Part shown: piece by piece, positions 10,011 through 21,614 of the stretch | Layout of the letters: each line of letters starts with the position of its first letter | Numbering within the stretch: position 1 is the stretch's first letter | DNA from: Corylus avellana | Lineage: Eukaryota; Streptophyta; Magnoliopsida; Fagales; Betulaceae | Length of the DNA: 64,000 bases | Reading direction: 5' to 3' | Assembly (NCBI RefSeq): GCF_901000735.1 | Contig: NC_081541.1 | Span: forward strand, 25,689,420 to 25,753,419 | The notes under the pieces: model-generated | Database searches by the model: none | What the model saw: only the letters and a program-made list of their open reading frames with translations | Told to the model about the DNA's origin: nothing | Position numbers and translations under genes: made by a program

Positions 10011-10463
10011 TTTATCTCTAAAATTTAACTTCAGCATTGATGTTGCTAGGGATTTCTCTTTCAAATCAAGAACCGGCTTGAACAAAAATGGCTAAAGTTA
10101 TGTCTAAATTATTTTCCACTGCTTATTCTTATGAGTTTATGTTTTAATAAGACGTACCACCTTCATTCACTCTCAACCGATCTCCAAGTGCCACTCCCTC
10201 GCCCAATAACCCATTCTCTCTCCCCTCTACAACGTCGCTCAAAATTCAAGCTTTTGAGGAAGAAGAAGTAGTACTATTCAAAGTCCTAATAGAAGCCTTA
10301 TTGTTCCTAAAAGTCCTATTGTGTTAATCTCCTTGTTTCCAAATCACAAGTTTGCTTTCCTATGTGCACCCCACATGCGTTTGTGGCCATTGTATCTTGT
10401 TTCTGAATCAGATTTTGTGGAGTGGATTATTTATTAGTGTACAGTTTTAGAAAGTTTTAATAC
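10011..10463. other. intron sequence, nothing recognised
   Basis: Includes a CT/AC-rich part at about 10150-10250. No ORF, repeat ends or RNA found. Confidence 0.4.
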
Positions 10464-10472
10464 TAATTTGTT

Positions 10473-10850
10473 GGGAAAACTTCACTTAACTTCCCTAAAC
10501 TTCCATCCCTTTTGCAATGTCTCCCAAAATTCAAAAACTCTTAATTTCGTAAAACAAACTTAAAAAGATTTGCAATCTTGCCCATCATTTAAATACTAAC
10601 AAATGGATAAGAAATTCCCAAAATGTCCTTGAATTAATCAAATTTTAAATATAACTTAAGGGTAATTTTGTATTTTTATTGAAGTTTATAAGGGTATAAT
10701 AGCAATTTTACCATTTGACCTTGTAATTTAACCCCAAATCGTAATGGGAGGAGTGAGATTGCAAAAAATTATAAGTTTGAGAATTTTTAAACTTTATGAG
10801 AGATATTGCAAAAGTGATAAAAGCTTAAGAGTGTTAAATGAAATTTTCTT
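10473..10850. mobile_element. 378-bp Mutator-type MITE with 9-bp target duplication
   Basis: Exact 9-bp flanks TAATTTGTT (10464-10472 and 10851-10859). The ends are inverted repeats of roughly 80-100 bp: GGGAAAACTTCACTTAAC on the left pairs with AAGAAAATTTCATTTAAC read from the right, and CTTTTGCAATGTCTC pairs with CTTTTGCAATATCTC further in. A 9-bp duplication with long inverted ends is the mark of Mutator-like elements. Confidence 0.85.
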
Positions 10851-10859
10851 TAATTTGTT

Positions 10860-11400
10860 CTTTTACGGTATAATGCAAATATGACTAGCTAACTTAACTA
10901 GGTCGTGGCAAATGTTGAACTAGTCTAAAATTCCATGCAGTGCTGGGAGATGTAGGATATTATGATATTTGGGATTGGACTAAATTGTGAACATATTGTA
11001 TGAGTATATGCTAATTAGTCAAATATGAGTTGTGTTTTAGGCCAAACAAAGTAATATAAATAAAACTATTGAGCTCTAATAATTAGTCATTTAGAGGCAT
11101 AACGTAGATCTGGTTAAAGGAGTCATCACATATGGTTTTAGAATCAATATAGTAATGCCATTTGGACAATGGTATTGTAGCACAGCATACATATATATAG
11201 CATGAACCTTTACAATGGCTTCAGGCATTTTTAATGGGAGAGATAATGATACCTTAGATTGGATTGTAAGTACGGGTGTTGTATATACTATGTAAGTTTT
11301 TTTTTTTAGAGTTCCAATATTGACTTGTCCTCAAGATATGTATAACACAACCATTATTAATATAAAGTGAAAGTGTATAAGAGAAATATAAATTGAGACA
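10860..11400. other. intron sequence near the 11406 donor
   Basis: AT-rich; no distinct element recognised. Confidence 0.4.
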
Positions 11401-11405
11401 GGTAC

Positions 11406-11869
11406 CTTATACCATTGTAGTTCTCTTTGCATTTGAAAAGCTGCACCAGCGGTGCGATTAACCAAAGTTGAAGGTGGCAGCTTCCCCACCATGTGTAATA
11501 TGTTATTGCCTTGTTTATCCCAGCCAGCCGATAGCTGATTCTTCTTATCAACCCCACGTATAAGGCTAAATATTTTAGCTTGACGATGAAAGATAGTTGC
11601 CCATAATGCATTTGAAAAACGTTCATCACCACTGAGGCTCCGCACAAGTGCTTTTGGTCGTTCTTTGGCTATTTCATCAACAAATTTAAAAATTCCATTC
11701 TTGATAGCATAGAAGATGGCATCAGAACCTTTAGTCTTGCTCTTTGTCCATGGCATCCATTTTTTCCAAAGCCATCCATATTTTGGAATTGGTAACTCCT
11801 TGCACATGATGCGTAGAAGTTCATTGGCTTGGACATGGATGAACTTCATTTCATATAAATCCTTGATTC
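11406..11869 (-). CDS. exon: ankyrin repeat segment before the PGG domain
   Basis: The acceptor TTGACAAAG precedes GAATCAAGG at 11869 and the donor AAG/GTACCT follows at 11406. The length is 464 bp, entering in phase 1 and leaving in phase 0. It encodes GIKDLYEMKFIHVQANELL, then YAIKNGIFKFVDEIAKERP, FHRQAKIFSLIRGV, and the conserved ankyrin end GNNILHMVGKLPP, then AGAAFQMQRELQWYK leading into the PGG exon. This is the standard penultimate exon of the family. A longer open frame extends above 11869 and below 11406, but the splice sites and family wording favour these borders. Confidence 0.86.
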
Positions 11870-12032
11870 CTTTGTCAATAATCAAATCAATGCCAATTTA
11901 ACTATATTAAACTATAAATAAAATAGACAAATTCAAAAGAATAAAAAAATTCAAAAAATTAATAAAGATGTTAATCGAGTGGATGCAATTTCCTTTGTTT
12001 GTGTTTGCTCAAAAAAAAAAAAAAAAGTATAC

Positions 12033-12080
12033 CAAATAGTTTAAGGAGATTCAGAACTAGTTGGTGCAACGGAGCTAGCA
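12033..12080 (-). CDS. 48-bp mini-exon of the ankyrin gene
   Basis: Bordered by acceptor TTTTGCAG and donor TTTG/GTATAC. It enters and leaves in phase 1 and encodes VLAPLHQLVLNLLKLFG when spliced, which joins smoothly to IKDLYEMK of the next exon, as in related proteins (a LVSYLLNFLG-like helix before IKRIYEMK). It is too short for ORF finding; I assign it from splice phase and family resemblance. Confidence 0.7.
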
Positions 12081-12099
12081 CTGCAAAACAAAAATGAAA

Positions 12100-12715
12100 T
12101 TTGCTTAACAATACTCATTAAAAAATCACTATTTATAGAGAACGAACAATATGTTTATTTTTCAAAATAGAATCGACCAGTGTGTAAGTGTTCAAAAGTA
12201 TATTTACTTTTACTAACAAATTAAAATATCTAAATAACTTCAAATTTTGCCTGCGAAGAGATTAAATCTATCAACACATTTGACAAAATGGTGGCATGAA
12301 AAATTATTGAGAAGTGCAATAGAAACAAAATATCCTGATTTCATTAAATTGACTAAAGTACCCTTGTAAAGTACTCCCTCTTTTTCATGTTTGAACCATG
12401 AAAGGACAATTTGGACATTTCAAGTCCAAAAATTTTACTGTGTGTCATGCGCTTTTTTCCATTATTTTTTGTCACCAGTAACAAATGGAGGAATCTCTTT
12501 ACACCAAAATGGTGTTACACCAAAGTGTTACAAGTGGTAATGTGGTAAATGTAAATAGGATGTTATTTCGAGGTGCAGGGACGAAGCCAGACATTTTGAT
12601 AAGAAGGGGCCAAATAAAAAATATGCTAAAATATGAGATGAAATTATAAATACAAAATATATTAATATATTATGTTTGATATCTACCAACTCGTTTCTTT
12701 CTTCTCAACTCTACA
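12100..12715. other. intron sequence before the nested transposons
   Basis: AT-rich. Near 12580 a phrase AGGGACGAAGCCAGAC resembles a hAT terminus, but no partner end was found. Confidence 0.35.
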
Positions 12716-13060
12716 CTACGGCCTCGTTTGGTTCGCGGATTGTCTAGTCCATTGAAAAAAGATTAGCTACCACTGGGATTAGCTACCACTGGGAATAGAT
12801 TAACTAGTCCTATTCTTTTATTTGGTTGTAACGCTGGAATAGACTACCTAATCTCATTCTTTCGTTTGGTACAATGCAATATGTTGATGAATAGAATCGT
12901 ATTATGATCTTATTTCCTAAAATACCCTTATAATATAAATACAATTTATATTATTAAGGACTTTCATTCTTTTTTTTTATTATTGAAAGATAAACAATTT
13001 TACTATAATTTTTTTTTTTTTTTTTAGTTATGTCATGTATATATAATTTTATATATATAT

Positions 13061-13196
13061 ACACGCTTGAACATGTATGAATAACCTGTGTTCAAGCGTG
13101 TGTGTGTCTATATATATACACGCTTGAACACAGGTTGTACGCTTGAACAACTTGTGTTCAAGCGTGTATATATATATATACACGCTTGAATACAGG
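13061..13196. repeat. array of palindromic CACGCTTGAACACAGG units
   Basis: The motif ACACGCTTGAACACAGGTT and its reverse complement alternate five or six times, separated by TA-rich spacers, followed by (TA)n to about 13220. It could form several alternative hairpins or a cruciform. Confidence 0.85.
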
Positions 13197-13272
13197 TAAT
13201 ATATATATATATATATATATAATTGAATTAAAAATCACACTGAGAAAGTATAGTGAAAGAGAGATGGAGAAA

Positions 13273-13512
13273 NNNNNNNNNNNNNNNNNNNNNNNNNNNN
13301 NNNNNNNNNNNNNNNNNNNNNNNNNNNNNNNNNNNNNNNNNNNNNNNNNNNNNNNNNNNNNNNNNNNNNNNNNNNNNNNNNNNNNNNNNNNNNNNNNNNN
13401 NNNNNNNNNNNNNNNNNNNNNNNNNNNNNNNNNNNNNNNNNNNNNNNNNNNNNNNNNNNNNNNNNNNNNNNNNNNNNNNNNNNNNNNNNNNNNNNNNNNN
13501 NNNNNNNNNNNN
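13273..13512. other. assembly gap (240 N)
   Basis: Run of N; the length may be an estimate. Frames across it are meaningless. Confidence 0.99.
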
Positions 13513-13728
13513 AAAAAAAAACCCTAAACAGAATCAAAGAGAAACGATACAGAGAATCAAAAGAAATAAAAAAAACATAAGAAAAAAAAAAAAAAACTGA
13601 GAAACGTTACAGAGAAAAAAAAAATTCAAGAAACAAAGAGATAATGAAATAACCAAGAAACAAAGAAGAAAAATAGAAGAGAAGAGAGGGGGAGAGAGAT
13701 ACCTTGCACAGAGAAGAGAGATTGTTGC

Positions 13729-14296
13729 TGTAGCACCCCAGATTTTTAAAGTCTTATTTTAGAGATATTAAATTTATGCTATGATTATATTAATATTCAT
13801 ATTAGGCAATGATATTAATTCTTGGAAAATTTATGAGAGTGGTAATTAGAGAATGGTAATTGGTGAAATAATAGGATAGTAAATGGTAGGTATAAGGATG
13901 GTAGAATTTTGAATAAGAAGGTAGAATAGTATAGGGTAGGTAGAATAGTATAGGGTGGGTAGAATAGTATAGGGTAGGTAGAATAGTATTTGGTGGGTGA
14001 AATAGTAAAATGAGGGTATAATTGTAAATTGAAGGTAGAATAGTGTTTCATTTTCTCCTATAAATAGAGCTCTTCTCCTTCACAATTTTCACCACTCATC
14101 TCCTCTCCCATCTCTTGCATATATTCTTCCTTCTTCCGCTTTTTACTCGGTCTTTCTTCATGGGTGCTAAGTCCCACATTGCCTAGTTACTAGGTGAAAC
14201 TGGGCTTTATAATGAATTCTAGGGAAGCTCCAAATTGACTAGTTCTTTTGGGGTAATAGCGCAGATGTGGCTAGCGCTTTTCCCTGGGATGTTACA
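13729..14296 (+). repeat. 5' LTR, shortened recombinant form (568 bp)
   Basis: Identical in kind to the other LTRs up to the TTACTCGGTCTTTCTTC box (to 14159), then switches to a different 3' part (TGGGTGCTAAGTCCCACATT) before the terminus GGGATGTTACA. The same alternative 3' part recurs at 21060-21190. The primer-binding site TGGTATCAAAGC follows at 14299-14310. Confidence 0.85.
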
Positions 14297-14714
14297 AATG
14301 GTATCAAAGCATTACCCAGCCTGAGATGGTGGGAGTGTGCACAAGCCTATGAGGGTCGCTAGTGGACACACGTTGGTGATGCCAAAAGTGGGTCATATTA
14401 TAATGGTGTCAGTTAAGATACAATGAAATGTATAAGGGCCAAAAGTTAAGGGCCGAGAATGAAGAAATTCCCTGAGGATTGCCAACGGTGACACTGGTGC
14501 CCAAGAAGAGTGCTTGTAGAGTCTCACATCGCCTGGGTATGGAATATGTTATGATATTTATTTATGAACAGATTGAATTTAAAAATTTTTATAGTAACTT
14601 GAGTAAGTTATGGTTCAAGTATGATTTGTTTTAATTTGGGTTGCTCAATTTGAAGATAGGTGGTAATTTATGGGCTTTAATTTCGAGGACGAAATTCTAA
14701 TAAGGAGGGAAGAT
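14297..14714 (+). mobile_element. minimal interior: primer site to polypurine tract, no coding capacity
   Basis: Starts with the Met-tRNA primer site TGGTATCAAAGC (14299-14310) and ends with TTTCGAGGACGAAATTC and the polypurine tract AATAAGGAGGGAAGAT directly before the next LTR. The FEDEI-coding wording before the tract is what one finds at the end of pol in plant gypsy elements. Between the two are only about 350 bp without an ORF, so almost the whole coding interior has been lost. A near-identical copy lies at 21186-21614. Confidence 0.8.
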
Positions 14715-16495
14715 TGTAGCACCCCAGATTTTTAAAGTCTTATTTTAGAGATATTAAATTTATGCTATGATTATATTAATATTCATATTAGGCAATGATA
14801 TTAATTCTTGAGAAATTTATGAGAGTGGTAATTAGAGAATGGTAATTGGTGAAATAATAGGATAGTAAATGGTAGGTATAAGGATGGTAGAATAAGAAGG
14901 TAGAATAGTATAGGGTAGGTAGAATAGTATAGGGTTGGTAGAATAGTATAGGGTTGGTGGAATAGTATAGGGTAGGTAGAATAGTAAAATAAGGGTATAA
15001 TTGTAAATTGAAGGTAGAATAGTATTTGATTTTCTCCTATAAATAGAGCTCTTCTCCTTCACAATTTTCACCACTCATCTCCTCTCCCATCTCTTGCATA
15101 TATTCTTCATTCTTCCGCTTTTTACGCGGTCTTTCTTCTTTCTAAGAGTGTTTACTCAGAACAGAGAGAGAAAGGGCGAGACCAAGCGCTACAAGAAAGA
15201 AAGAACACAAGAGATAGCGGACTTTAGAAATTAGTTTCAAAAGATATACTAGTGGTGTTAGTCATATTGGAGCAACTAGATTCCTTCATACCACTTCTAG
15301 CTTCAGTCTAGATGTAAGTAAATTCACTACCCCTTCTAAAATTACTTCATGTCATGCTATTTATATATTCTTGTATCAAATTGTAAATGATTATTTTATT
15401 TACGTATTATGAAGTTATGTTGCATGCATGAAGGATTTCTAAAAGAATTATCTAGAAAGTTTCTATTTGTTTAAATGCTTTCTAAGTACAACAAGTTTAT
15501 ATTTGAAAAGGTTTCCATTTTGAGAAAAGAAAGTTGAGAAATGATGATGATTATAAGAAAGAAAAAAAGATGATAAACCCTCCTACATGTTGCCCTAAGA
15601 TGCATCAAAAGAAGTACAAAGAAAAGTACAAGAGATGAGATAAATGTTTAGAAAATGAGGGCACATGTATGGAGGAGAGTATTTTTGGCCCCAAGATAAG
15701 TAAAGATGAGAGTTCGGTACCGATACTCGGATGGAGGCGAAACCACTGAAGGAGGCTATGCCAGAAGGTGGTATTCCATCAACCAGACCGTTGAGTGCAC
15801 CAAGAAAGAGTTAATTGACGGTCGGGCATGGCTGTGGCCACAGTTCAGTGCCATGGTCACAGGACCCGCAACCCTCGTGCACAGGGGTAATAGTGTACAT
15901 GGGCCTTATTATGAGAAAATGATACTATATTTTCAACAAAGATATGCTAAGATGATTTACAAAGATTATTTATAATGATGCATTATGATGATGATTTATA
16001 AAGATGATTTACAACGATGATCTATTACTAGATGTAATAGTATGTATATGTTACTGGAGATGCAACCGTACATACAGATATTATTATGGCTAGAATTATA
16101 TTTATTTGCGAAAATGATTTTCAAAACTGAGAACAAGGAGTAAAACTATTTATGGTTGTGGATTTTACTTGTTGGGCCCCCTTTGGGCTCATTTAGTTTT
16201 ATTTCTTGTTTTCAGGTAGAAAGGATGCTGGAATAGGAGGCCGGAATGGGGACGGGAATAATTATTAATTTTCAAAGTCTTTTCATATCAGTGATTATAA
16301 TGATATGATATTCCGCAACTAAAATCTAATGTTTTCTAATTTCGCTTGTAATAAAATCTCTTGAATAATGTTTTACGCATTTATTGTATCCTTTAAAATC
16401 AAGTACTCTAATAGACCTTATAGATCTTTGCAAGAACTTTTGTTGTAAAAGAAGAAAAGTGGCAAACTCAGCCTTAACGGGCTGGGGATGTTACA
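14715..16495 (+). repeat. full-length LTR (1,781 bp)
   Basis: TGTAGCACCCC to GGGGATGTTACA. TATA box at 15038-15046. It is followed by a primer-binding site (TGGTATCAA, 16500-16508), so by position it served as a 5' LTR even though it also follows a polypurine tract, as expected of a middle LTR in a tandem LTR-interior-LTR-interior-LTR array. Confidence 0.9.
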
Positions 16496-16509
16496 ATTTT
16501 GGTATCAAT

Positions 16510-17694
16510 TGTAACATCCCAATATTTCTCTTCTTTTATCTTATAGATAAACACGAATGTTACGCTGAAATAATCTCATATAGCGGAAAAACTGTAATTA
16601 TCAATACAAAAAAATACTGTTAAAATACTTTTCTTTATACAAAAAATACCCAAAGCTATGTCGTACAAGGCATTTATACAAATCTATCCGACAGTCTAAA
16701 CTCTAGACAAAACTTAACCAACTTGGAATCTCTGTACATCTCAATATGAATCTCTAATCACAACTGCATAATTACCTTGATTTTCCATTCCTGCAAGCAC
16801 TACAAAAAACTGTGAAATAGTGAGTCAATTGATTTCCGATAATATAAATCATTGTTGAATCATATATAGCAAAATGCTAGACAAGTTATAAAACCACAAA
16901 AATCCGTATTATTGGATATCAATATCATACTCAGTAAGTAAGAATACTTACAGTTGATTACATGAATGGATCATCAAAGGTAATTACTTGAAACCCGTTC
17001 TGCTGCAGTTGGTCCATACCCATAACAATCCCTTCACTGACTTTATCTCTCTCTCTCGCCTAAACTCTCTTTCTTCCTCTTCAGCTCTCTGTCTTAAATT
17101 TCCCATCTCACTCTCGGTTTCTCTTGTGTTCTTTCTTTCTTGTAGCGCTTGGTCTCGCCCTTTCTCTCTCTGCTCTGAGTAAACACTCTTAGAAAGAAGA
17201 AAGACCGAGTAAAAAGCGGAAGAAGGAAGAATATATGCAAGAGATGGGAGAGGAGATGAGTGGTGAAAATACTGAAGGAGAAGAGCTCTATTTATAGAAG
17301 AAAATCAAACACTATTCTACCTTCAATTTACAATTATACCCTCATTTTACTATTTCACCAACCCTATACTATTTCACCAACCCTATACTATTTCACCAAC
17401 ACTATACTATTCTACCTTCAATTTACAATTATACCCTCATTTTACTATTTCACCAACCCTATACTATTTCACCAACCCTATACTATTCTACCTACCCTAT
17501 ACTATTCTACCTTCTTATTCTACCATCCTTATACCTACCATTTACTATCCTATTATTTCACCAATTACCATTCTCTAATTACCACTCTCATAAATTTCCC
17601 AAGAATTTAAAGTCCTTAGCTACAATGGATATTAAAATAACATCATTATCAAAATAATTTATTTAAATAGCTTTGAAAATTCTGGGGCACTACA
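16510..17694 (-). repeat. inverted LTR, short subtype (1,185 bp)
   Basis: TGTAACATCCC on the plus strand to CACTACA, followed by the reverse complement of the polypurine tract (ATCTTCCCTCCTTATT, 17695-17710), so this is the 3' LTR of a minus-strand element. Its R-U5 part (16520-17110) differs from the common subtype and is shared only with the first half of the LTR at 58330. Confidence 0.88.
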
Positions 17695-18480
17695 ATCTTC
17701 CCTCCTTATTAGAATTTCGTCCTCGAAATTAAAACCTATAATATTATCGTCCAATCTTCAAGTTGAGGGATTCAGATTTAAAATATTCCTTTCAATCCTT
17801 CATCAGAGCCTACTCTCTTTTATCATATTGAAATTTTATCTCCTTCTACTAGGAGTAAATCTTATTCACAGTCTAAAGTCTTAATTTCTGCAATCATTCA
17901 TCAATTCACACTAAAATCTTACCTCAAAATCTTTTCCATTGTTTCTTTCCAACCTCAATAACAACAATCGAATTATTCATCAACAGTCTACAATCAAGGT
18001 TTAAACATCAAATTAATAAATCATGTGATCAATAGTTTATACCTCCAAACATCATAGTCCTCATTTCAAGCCTGCAATAATTTTCTCGATCTAATTTAAT
18101 CAATTTATCAAAAAGGTGTAAAAATCATTCTTGCCTATATTCTCTTTAGTATCTCAGTATTCCCAATCATGCATACGAAATTTTAATATGATGCTCTAAT
18201 AATTATTAACTTCTCACCATCATAAACCTGTAAAAGTAAATAGCACCAACATTCAAACATCATTACATGAATATACCTCAGAATTGACATCATAATTCGA
18301 TTCATTCTAAATACACAACCGTTTCTATTTTCTCATCCCAACTTTTGTGTTGATGCTACAATATCAGCGAAAATCTTTCAGTACTACATCTTTACTTGAT
18401 AAATCATAACTCAACAATAGAAACTCGTAATTATGATTTCAACTCAAACGAAATAAACGATTACATCAAATGTAAGATTC

Positions 18481-18705
18481 TCATCCATTCTTGACTAATA
18501 CATATTGTGCTTGCTGCGTTCTAGAGATGAAATTGATAAGCAAGCAAAGTAGGATATGGGTAAGTTTCCAAGCTGGATGTCCCAAAACACACATGTTATA
18601 ATTTCTCTCCCTTGGGTCTTGCAAGGTCAAGAAGAGAAAAGAGAGAAAGATAGTCCTGTTGCTTTCTAGAAATGAAGATTTGAAAAGCATTTCAGGACAT
18701 GGCAT
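18481..18705 (-). CDS. 74-codon ORF conserved in four retroelement copies (copy 1)
   Basis: Starts MPCPEMLFKSSFLESNRT and ends AQYVLVKNG; sense with respect to the LTRs. It contains a hydrophobic middle (IFLSFLFLTL, and THILLCLLINFI) and could span a membrane. The same frame is open at 50693-50917, 53339-53563 and 57300-57524 with few replacements. No known domain. A TATAAATTC box lies about 340 bp upstream (near 19043, minus strand). It may be an expressed peptide or part of a spliced transcript. Confidence 0.45.
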   Translation of the reverse strand: MPCPEMLFKSSFLESNRTIFLSFLFLTLQDPRERNYNMCVLGHPAWKLTHILLCLLINFISRTQQAQYVLVKNG

Positions 18706-19425
18706 GTATGTGAGACTTTCAAAATACCCACATCGGATGCTCTCTCTCTTCTGTCATTTACGAAGACTGAGAAGAAAAAAGAGATATTTAGCCTGAGAAG
18801 CATGATCAAGGATAATCTTGCTTCCTCAGGACATGATCAACGATAATCTTGCTTCAATGGTTTACTACTGAGAGTATAAGGAGTTGGGTTTGTGAATCAA
18901 GTCGTGAGGCTGCATTTTTCTCTTGAGGATACGCTCAACTAGGAGGAAAAGTTGAGCTTTCATTGTATGGAAGGTCATTAGAAGATTTCAGGTGAAGGAG
19001 TATGATCAGAAGGCATGCGTTGCAATGGAGAAAGAGGTGTGAATTTATAGGAAAGATTTCTGGTAATGAACGAGCGCGTGGTGCGCGTTGGCATGACAAT
19101 TCATTCAGTTGCCCACGCATGGTATTTGAAGTCGTTGATTGAACAGTGGGTTTGAAAAACTGAGCTCAGTCGAATTTATGACAGGAGACAAGATCCTACT
19201 TCCACGGGATCTTTTGACAAAATTTCCATCGCGGCCCGAGGTCGCCTAACGCTTTGTTGTTTACTGTTTATTTCACCTGAAGTGAAAAATTCTTTAAAGC
19301 CACTCGTCTGCTGCTTCCAGAAACTTCACAAAATTTCTTCAGTTCCTAACGCTTAGTCTCTTCTCAGTACTTCATCTCTCCCAATTTCTTCGTATTCTCA
19401 ACTATTTTTCCTTACTCTCCTAAAT

Positions 19426-20089
19426 ATGGGAGTATCATCATCATCCGTTAACAACCTCGATTTGAATGTTGCTCCTGCAGCACAACCCATTGTTATGCCT
19501 GACGTGCAACCGGAGGTGCCTGTTGTTCCCCCTGAAGTGTCTGCTATTCATCCCGTCGTACCTGTTACACACCCTAATGAACCTGCTGCATATCCTAACG
19601 TATGGCAGCCAACTTTTGTCTTTGACAATCGTCCTATCACTATTCACGATTCTGTCATGCTCCATGATTCTACTGCTGTAGCAGTGGCCAAAGGTTTTGT
19701 AATTCCACGGGATCAAACATTCTTAGCGGATAGGTCGGATACTGATGCTATTAATAATTCATTGGCATTCAGTATCCCAAGGTGCTGCTTCAGTTTCTGA
19801 CATGGCACAACGTTTGAGTGCCAGAAATGTTGAGCTGAAAGTCTCAAGAAACCAAATCGGGGTCTTACAGCGACTGCTCAAATACTACAAACGAAAACAC
19901 GTGGATTTGAAGCAGGAGAATACTCAGCTGAAAAAGATGATGTTATCTTACGCAGAATACTTGGGACCAAAGATGCTAGAAATGGAGAAGAATACCGAAC
20001 GTCTCCAGCGACAGCACGAAAAACTCCGGGTCGATGTTCAAGGGTGTTGCAAGTCTCTCCGCACACGCTCTAGTCAGGTACCTCATTAG
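19426..20089 (+). pseudogene. antisense coiled-coil/EAR ORF of the retroelement, frameshifted copy
   Basis: Same protein as the intact copy at 51676-52338: MGVSSSSVNNLDLNVAP, a proline/valine-rich region, then FVFDNRPITIHDSVMLHD and FVIPRDQTFLADRSD. At about 19773 an extra C (AGTATCCCAAGG instead of AGTATCCAAGG) shifts the frame after NSLAFSI; the coiled-coil half continues in the other frame to 20089 (QENTQLKKMMLSYAEYL). It is otherwise nearly identical to the intact copy, so the lesion is recent. The ORF runs opposite to the LTRs. Confidence 0.8.
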
Positions 20090-20240
20090 AAATAAATATT
20101 CTCTTTGATAATTCAATTATATAAATATATACGATTCTGCTCATACTAGGTTTTCTCTATGCAGAAATAATCTTCCTGGAGCAGCTCTGAGGAATCATCT
20201 GCTCATCATTACCACATGTCTCTTTATGCAACAAATTTCT

Positions 20241-21059
20241 TTTTTTTTTTTTTTTGATGGACACTGGTATGTAATATTATAAGGAGCTTGTTCTCCAAAC
20301 ATTTCTTTTCGTAATCATTCAGTACTCATTCAATATTCATTATATAATCATCCTGTCATTATAATAACTTCTTTTAAACAAACAATCTGTTTAACAAGTT
20401 AATCACTCAATAAAACATCTAAGTATGCACCATCACATGTTATCAACCTCTAAAATACTTTAATATCATTGAACATATATCTTATAAGAGAAATTTAGAT
20501 CATGTCACTATATTATATCACTGTATTATATTGTCTTTCAACTCTTACCTTTATGCTTCAATATACCTCAAGAATAATAATCCATTATCTTTACTTAGTA
20601 AAAGAAAATTATATCAAAAGTTTTGGCATGTAACTAAAATTTCTCATAATTTCATATCCACTAATGCCTCAAAATTTAAATATTATCCACAACCTAGGAG
20701 CATCAATTTATCCTCAAAACTTTAAGCATCACTTCAATATAATTTACCTCAATTACAGAAAACCTAGCACCTCAAATTCTAAGAATCACCTCAAAGATTT
20801 CGTGAATTGTACCTTAAAGTCATCACAATCATTTGAAAATATCAAAATCCTTAAACCACAACTTTATATCTCAAAATATCTTATAGATTCTAGGGTATAC
20901 CTTATTTGCATTTATCCCTGCAATACTTAGGCATTCACTTCAGAGCCACCTAGTAACGCCAGGTCATGTGGTATTGAAGCACTACATGACGTGGACCCGG
21001 TCCCATATTGGGAAGATGAGAAGAAGCCCACATTGAGTGGGTAGTTTATAGAGATAGTC
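20241..21059. other. AT-rich interior, then GC-richer unassigned segment
   Basis: 20241-20935 is AT-rich with CCTCAA-type short repeats and no homology to the other interiors. 20936-21059 is a GC-richer piece (AGTAACGCCAGGTCATGTGG) that leads into the alternative LTR 3' part. No coding signal. Confidence 0.4.
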
Positions 21060-21614
21060 ATGGGTGCTAAGTCCCACATTGCCTAGTTACTAGGTGAAAC
21101 TGGGCTTTATAATGAATTCTAGGGAAGCTCCAAATTGACTAGTCCTTTTGGGGTAATAGCGCAGATGTGGCTAGCGATTTTCCCTGGGATGTTACAAAAT
21201 GGTATCAAAACATTACCAGCCTGAGATGGTGGGAGTGTGCACAAGCCTATGAGGGTCGCTAGTGGACACACGTTGGTGATGCCAAAAGTGGGTTATATTA
21301 TAATGGTGTCAGTTAAGACACAACGAAATGTATAAGGGCCAAAAGTTAAGGGCCGAGAATGAAGAAATTCCCTGAGGATTGCCAACGGTGACACTGGTGC
21401 CCAAGAAGAGTGCTTGTAGAGTCTCACATCGCCTGGGTATGGAATATGTTATGATATTTATTTATGAACAGATTGAATTTAAAAAATTTTATAGTAACTT
21501 GAGTAAGTTATGGTTCAAGTATGATTTGTTTTAATTTGGGTTGCTCAATTTGAAGATAGGTGGTAATTTATGGGCTTTAATTTCGATGACGAAATTCTAA
21601 TAAGGAGGGAAGAT
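21060..21614 (+). mobile_element. second copy of alternative LTR tail and minimal interior
   Basis: Near-identical to 14160-14714: LTR tail ending GGGATGTTACA, primer site TGGTATCAAAAC, the short non-coding interior, TTTCGATGACGAAATTC and the polypurine tract. The two copies differ at only a handful of positions, consistent with recent tandem duplication or unequal exchange. Confidence 0.85.

Larger units (their letters stand above)
17695..20240 (-). mobile_element. interior of the minus-strand non-autonomous retroelement
   Basis: Homologous along its length to 49907-52500, and inverted to 52604-54347 and 56191-58329. It holds the 74-codon sense ORF (18481-18705) and the antisense coiled-coil ORF (19426-20089). 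No gag, protease, RT or integrase wording was seen in any copy. Confidence 0.8.

Noticed and set aside
13061..13196. CRISPR-like repeat array
   Set aside because: Units alternate in orientation, spacers are TA-rich and not unique, and the genome is a plant.
13186..13600. Open frames across 13273-13512
   Set aside because: They cross a run of N.
15706..15975. 89-codon open frame in the LTR
   Set aside because: Lies wholly in the R-U5 part of an LTR and is broken or shifted in the other LTR copies (for example 872, 22430, 55430).
20972..20984. GAAGCACTACA read as the end of an inverted LTR partner for 16510-17694
   Set aside because: Only the outer 7 bp fit; no LTR homology follows and no duplication matches TCAAT at 16505-16509.
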